A DNA stretch of 47,840 bases from Shimia sp. (lineage in GTDB: Bacteria > Pseudomonadota > Alphaproteobacteria > Rhodobacterales > Rhodobacteraceae): assembly GCA_024224295.1 (NCBI GenBank), contig JAAENN010000268.1:1-47840 (forward strand), read 5' to 3'. A program made the position numbers and the translations under genes. Each line of letters begins with the position of its first letter. Position 1 is the first letter of the stretch. A model generated the notes under the pieces. That model did no database searches. It worked only from the letters and a program-made list of their open reading frames with translations, and had not been told where the DNA came from. Below are positions 44,467-47,840 of the stretch, one piece after another.

Positions 44467-44976
44467 ATGATCATCCGGATCATTGATGGCATCACTGAAT
44501 TCACAGGCAAGCTTTGTGCCTGGACTCTGTTTGCCGTCGGCTTTTTCATCACGTTTGAAGTGCTGATGCGTTACGTTTTTAACGCGCCCACCATTTGGGT
44601 GGATGAGATCAGCCGCGTGTTACAGGTCTGGGTGGTGTATCTGGGCGCGGCCTATGTGCTGAAGCACCGTGAGATGGTCACGATTGATGTTCTGTTGAGC
44701 AATCCCAACACTGTCTGGCGGCGCCTGGCGGAGAGTTTGGCGATTGTCGTGCTGTTTATTTTTGCCGGGACTGCTTGCTACTTCGGGTTTCAGCTTTGGC
44801 TGAAGGCGACGTTGGCCGGGCACACGACAGACACCTACCTTGCGCCACCAAAGATGATCACCCATGCACCGGTTTGGGTGGGCAGTGCTTTGCTTATCTT
44901 GCAAGGCGCGGCGCAGCTTTGTCGCGTTTGGATGGAGCCTTTGCCCAATGACGATGTGATGGGGGGCGCTCACTGA
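44467..44976 (+). CDS. TRAP transporter small membrane subunit (DctQ type)
   Basis: A 169-residue inner-membrane protein with four helices. The DctQ signatures are FEVLMRYVFNAPTIWVDEISR and VYLGAAYVLKHREMVTIDV (segments at about 36-80). AAGGAG precedes the ATG at 44467. Its stop overlaps the start of the large subunit by one base. Confidence 0.9.
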   Translation: MIIRIIDGITEFTGKLCAWTLFAVGFFITFEVLMRYVFNAPTIWVDEISRVLQVWVVYLGAAYVLKHREMVTIDVLLSNPNTVWRRLAESLAIVVLFIFAGTACYFGFQLWLKATLAGHTTDTYLAPPKMITHAPVWVGSALLILQGAAQLCRVWMEPLPNDDVMGGAH

Positions 44977-46253
44977 TGGAAGCGGTCTTCATTCTTGTGG
45001 CGTTTATGGCGCTGTTGTTGTTGCGCACGCCGGTGGCCTTCGCGCTGGGCGGTCTGGGTGTGATCCTGTTGGGGCTCAAAGGGCTGCCTCTGGTGGCGGT
45101 TCCGCAGCGATTGCACGGCTCGATGGACAGCTTTGAGCTCCTTGCCGTGCCGATGTTTTTGTTGATGTCCAATGTCTTGCTCAAAGGCGGGGTGGGGCGC
45201 GATTTGTATGCGGCGGTGCAAAGCTGGGTTGGACATTGGCCCGGTGGGTTGGGCGTGGCGACAATCCTGTCGTGTACGTTGTTTTCGGCCATTTCCGGCT
45301 CTTCGGTGGCGACCGCGGCGACGATTGGCACCGTGGCAATTCCGGAGATGTCCAAGCGTGGCTATGACAAACCGTTTGTTTACGGCATGTTGGCGGCAGG
45401 CGGCACCTTGGGGATTTTGATTCCGCCGTCGATCCCGCTGATCATCTACGGCGTGGTGACGGAAAGCTCGATCCCGACGCTGTTCCTTGCAGGCATTGGG
45501 CCGGGGTTGTTTTTGGCCGGGGCGTTCATTGTCTACGGCATGTTGTTTTCGCGTTTCTCTGGTGCCTATCAACCAATTGCCAAAGCGGACTGGGGCACGC
45601 GCGGGCGGGCCTCGTTGATGGCGTTGCCCACTGTGGCGCTGGCGGTGGCCATTGTAGGGTCGATCTACACCGGCATTGCGACACCGTCAGAAAGTGCGGG
45701 GCTGGGCTTTGTGATTGCGCTCATCATGACCTTCGCTATGCGGCGGATGGATTTTGCCAAGCTGCGGGAGGCGGTGGAAGGCTCTTTGCGCACCTCGGTG
45801 ATGGTGTTGATCATTGTGGCGGGGGCGAAGGTGTTTTCCTATGCGATCACGCTCTATCTGATTCCACAGTCGATCAGCGCGTTTTTGACTGAGAACATCT
45901 CCAACCCAAGCCTGTTTATTCTGGCTGTGGGGCTGGTGTTGCTGTTCATGGGGTTCTTCCTGGAGAGCCTGTCGATGCTGTTGATCATGGTGCCGGTGTT
46001 GTTGCCGGCGGTGCTCAACATTGGGATTGATCCGATCTGGTTTGGCATCTTCTTTGTTGTGTTGATTGAAACCGCGCTGATCACGCCGCCGGTGGGGATG
46101 AACCTGTTTGTCATTCAGGCGGTGGCCAATGCGCGGTTGCAGGAGGTTGCGAAAGGCGCGTTGCCGTTTGCGGCGATCATGTTGGCGGTGGCGGTGTTGT
46201 TGTGGTTCTGGCCTGCGCTGGCGCTCTATATCCCCTATGAATTGGCCCGCTGA
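44976..46253 (+). CDS. TRAP transporter large membrane subunit (DctM type)
   Basis: A 425-residue integral membrane protein with about twelve helices. Typical DctM pieces are FELLAVPMFLLMSNVLLKGG, ISGSSVATAATIGTVAIPEM, GGTLGILIPPSIPLIIYGVVTESSI and the C-terminal LITPPVGMNLFVIQAVA (given as segments). It forms the sodium-driven channel with the small subunit. An isocitrate-lyase-family gene follows 17 bp downstream, suggesting the imported acid is processed by it. Confidence 0.93.
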   Translation: MEAVFILVAFMALLLLRTPVAFALGGLGVILLGLKGLPLVAVPQRLHGSMDSFELLAVPMFLLMSNVLLKGGVGRDLYAAVQSWVGHWPGGLGVATILSCTLFSAISGSSVATAATIGTVAIPEMSKRGYDKPFVYGMLAAGGTLGILIPPSIPLIIYGVVTESSIPTLFLAGIGPGLFLAGAFIVYGMLFSRFSGAYQPIAKADWGTRGRASLMALPTVALAVAIVGSIYTGIATPSESAGLGFVIALIMTFAMRRMDFAKLREAVEGSLRTSVMVLIIVAGAKVFSYAITLYLIPQSISAFLTENISNPSLFILAVGLVLLFMGFFLESLSMLLIMVPVLLPAVLNIGIDPIWFGIFFVVLIETALITPPVGMNLFVIQAVANARLQEVAKGALPFAAIMLAVAVLLWFWPALALYIPYELAR

Positions 46254-46270
46254 GCAGGAGGACAGTGACG

Positions 46271-47164
46271 ATGACAAATACAGTTCGCATTGCGCCCAAT
46301 GAGGGCCGCAACCTACGCGCGGCCCGGCTGCGCTCGCTATTGGAACAGAAAGAGCTGGTGGTGGCGCCGTGTTGTTATGATGCGCTGTCCGCCAAGCTGA
46401 TCAAGCAGGCGGGGTTTGACATGACGTTTATGTCAGGCTTTGCCGCCTCGGCCTCGCGCATTGGCATGCCGGATCTGGGGCTGATGAGCTATGGCGAGGT
46501 GGTGGACCATGTGCGCAACATTTCGGAGGCCACCAGCCTGCCGTTTGTGGCGGACGGGGACACCGGCTATGGCAATGCGATGAATGTGATGCGCACCGTG
46601 AAAGGCCTGGCGCGGGCCGGGGCGGCGGCGGTGATGATTGAGGATCAGGTGGCACCAAAACGCTGTGGCCACACGCCGGGCAAGGCGGTGGTGGAACGTG
46701 AGGTGGCGTTTGATCGCATCAAAGCGGCGGTGGATGCGCGCGAAGAGGAGGACGTGCTTATCCTCGCGCGGACAGACGCGCGTAAGGCACATGGCATGAG
46801 CGAAGCCATTGACCGGGCGCAGCAGTTTTTTGAGCTTGGTGCAGACATCATCTTTGTTGAGGCGCCGCAGAGTGTGGATGAGATGCGCCTGATTTGTGAG
46901 GAAACACCGGGGCTGTTGATGGCCAATATGCTGGAGGGTGGCGATACGCCGATCCTGCCTCAGACCGAGCTGCGTGACATGGGGTTTAACATCGCGGCTT
47001 ATCCGTTGACGCTGTTGTCTGCGGTGATGCAGCAGGTGGTGGAGACCTTGGCGGAGCTGAAGGCCGATAAGGTGCAGGACAGCGCGCTGATGTCGTTTGC
47101 TGAGGTGCGGGATCGGATTGGGTTTGAGGCGTATTATGAGGCGTCTGAGGGGTATAAGGCTTAG
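46271..47164 (+). CDS. isocitrate lyase / PEP mutase family lyase
   Basis: A 297-residue TIM-barrel enzyme of the ICL/PEPM superfamily. The Mg-binding ADGDTGYGN lies at about 94-102, MIEDQ follows near 122, and KRCGH at 130-134 holds the catalytic Cys (C132) that marks true C-C lyases such as methylisocitrate or dimethylmalate lyase. LARTDAR also fits. The substrate is probably a 2- or 3-substituted malate or citrate-like acid, delivered by the TRAP system upstream. ATG 46271 has AGGAGG at a good distance; a GTG six bases earlier is too close to it. Confidence 0.88.
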   Translation: MTNTVRIAPNEGRNLRAARLRSLLEQKELVVAPCCYDALSAKLIKQAGFDMTFMSGFAASASRIGMPDLGLMSYGEVVDHVRNISEATSLPFVADGDTGYGNAMNVMRTVKGLARAGAAAVMIEDQVAPKRCGHTPGKAVVEREVAFDRIKAAVDAREEEDVLILARTDARKAHGMSEAIDRAQQFFELGADIIFVEAPQSVDEMRLICEETPGLLMANMLEGGDTPILPQTELRDMGFNIAAYPLTLLSAVMQQVVETLAELKADKVQDSALMSFAEVRDRIGFEAYYEASEGYKA

Positions 47165-47183
47165 GGGCTTTTGTGGTGCTAAC

Positions 47184-47260
47184 GCATGATGCCTTGCATC
47201 ATGCCGCGCCCGACCTCCCCCACGGGAGGGCGCGTTCGCTTCCTCCCGAGGTCGGGCGCG
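47184..47260. repeat. composite palindromic intergenic repeat
   Basis: Two adjacent palindromes: GCATGATG-N5-CATCATGC (47184-47204) and CGCGCCCGACCTC (47205-47217) with its perfect complement at 47248-47260. An inner CGGGAGG/CCTCCCG pair offers a competing fold. It looks like a REP-type element and may also serve as a two-sided terminator between the lyase gene and the opposite-strand DUF4145 gene. Confidence 0.6.
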
Positions 47261-47318
47261 ACAGCTGCAGAGCTGGTTCAACAACCCAAGTCGCCACCAA
47301 ATATTTGATAATTTTGGA

Positions 47319-47840
47319 TCATCTACTTTTCGAAGAGGCCGGCTTCCCGTTGGTGTCATTTATTGTCTCGGCGATTTGCATAAGGCGCGCCCTCTTGCCG
47401 ACGTAATTCTCTTCAAGGACTAGCTCGAAAATCTCCAAAACATCTAGCAGGTCAGTCCGCTTAAGTTGGGTTTCATCAAAATAGCTAGCGGAGTTCCCGA
47501 TCCATTTGACTGCCAAAAGTAAGCGAGCGGAATCTTTATCAATTTTGGCGTATTCTTCAATTCTCCTATGAAGAGTGATGGTGACCTCTTTGTCTTTCTC
47601 GTTTTTTTTGTTTTGGGGATTTTTTTGTCGTCAAGGAATATCTCTAGACAAGTTCGAATCCGATTTGCGCACGCTTCTGTATCCACCCAAATTAACGAAA
47701 ATGCCTTAAGAAGGGCTTCTTTTAGGTTGTCCGGAGCTTTGTTTGGTATTGGAAAAACTAGAGGGGGCGGCTGTATTGAATGTGGTTTAAGCGAGTTGGT
47801 TATGTCTGAGGCAAACTCGCCGAGCATGTCCATGTATTGA
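47319..47840 (-). pseudogene. DUF4145-family protein, frameshifted and cut by the window edge
   Basis: The C-terminal part of a DUF4145-type protein. The right portion reads APDNLKEALLKAFSLIWVDTEACANRIRTCLEIFLDD and the left portion LHRRIEEYAKIDKDSARLLLAVKWIGNSASY, ending DLLDVLEIFELVLEE (segments), in a different frame. The frames would join as KKNEKDKEVTITLHRR if the A8 run (47612-47619 on the plus strand as T) had nine bases. The start lies beyond the window. Proteins of this family occur in defence and mobile contexts, but the function is unknown. Confidence 0.65.

Noticed and set aside
47568-47840. Plus-strand 90-codon frame at the right end
   Set aside because: Antisense to the conserved DUF4145 coding sequence.

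Overview
The window reads as a chromosomal segment of an alphaproteobacterium of the Roseobacter group (Rhodobacteraceae). The grounds are the G+C-rich coding sequence, a class I lysyl-tRNA synthetase in a bacterial setting, the MeaB GTPase, a TRAP transporter, the arginine pair argD-argF, and several small secreted proteins of a type I associate with this family. The genus cannot be read from the sequence alone. No tRNA, rRNA, CRISPR array, IS element or prophage was seen.

Layout, left to right. 1-3.3 kb: a 5'-broken outer-membrane beta-barrel fragment, a DMT exporter and a DacB-type penicillin-binding protein. 3.5-8.8 kb: three tandem paralogous cytoplasmic hybrid histidine kinases (PAS-HisKA-HATPase-REC); the third carries a +1 slip in a G8 run inside its receiver domain. 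8.8-14 kb: a TerB-like protein, class I lysS, a DUF4864 protein and a pectate-lyase-fold protein. 14-18.6 kb: a second DMT exporter, argD-argF with a clear terminator, and a PanE-type ketopantoate reductase. 18.6-24.9 kb: a minus-strand NUDIX-Pit pair with an unusually clean promoter/operator, then hrpB, a DUF3108 protein and divergent meaB. 25-28 kb: two tandem DAPG-hydrolase-family paralogues, rpmB with its promoter and terminator, and a small copper pair (DUF2946-like plus PCuAC). 28-34.5 kb: cobB, a low-molecular-weight phosphatase, a LysR regulator, small secreted proteins, an ABM protein, UspA, a VOC protein, a HugZ-like protein, a zinc-ribbon protein and a lipoprotein. The 504-bp gap between the HugZ-like and zinc-ribbon genes holds a strong candidate small RNA on the minus strand. 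34.7-42.7 kb: an XRE-cupin regulator followed by a complete peptide ABC importer and an overlapping Xaa-Pro aminopeptidase, that is, a peptide import-and-cleave operon. 42.7-47.2 kb: an Lrp/AsnC gene and a divergent TRAP operon ending in an isocitrate-lyase/PEP-mutase-family enzyme. Both the regulator and the solute-binding protein carry an in-frame stop. 47.2-47.8 kb: a palindromic repeat and a DUF4145 gene broken by a slip in an A8 run and cut by the window edge.

The most interesting items are these. First, a predicted ~163-nt RNA (33324-33486, minus) with its own sigma-70-like promoter and intrinsic terminator, built from short modules that each occur twice in interleaved order. Second, the tandem kinase trio. 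Third, a perfect inverted repeat inside the spacer of the NUDIX-pit promoter. Fourth, the unusual density of disrupted genes (two nonsense codons and two homopolymer slips), which is either real decay or phase variation, or sequencing error, and should be settled by re-reading the DNA.
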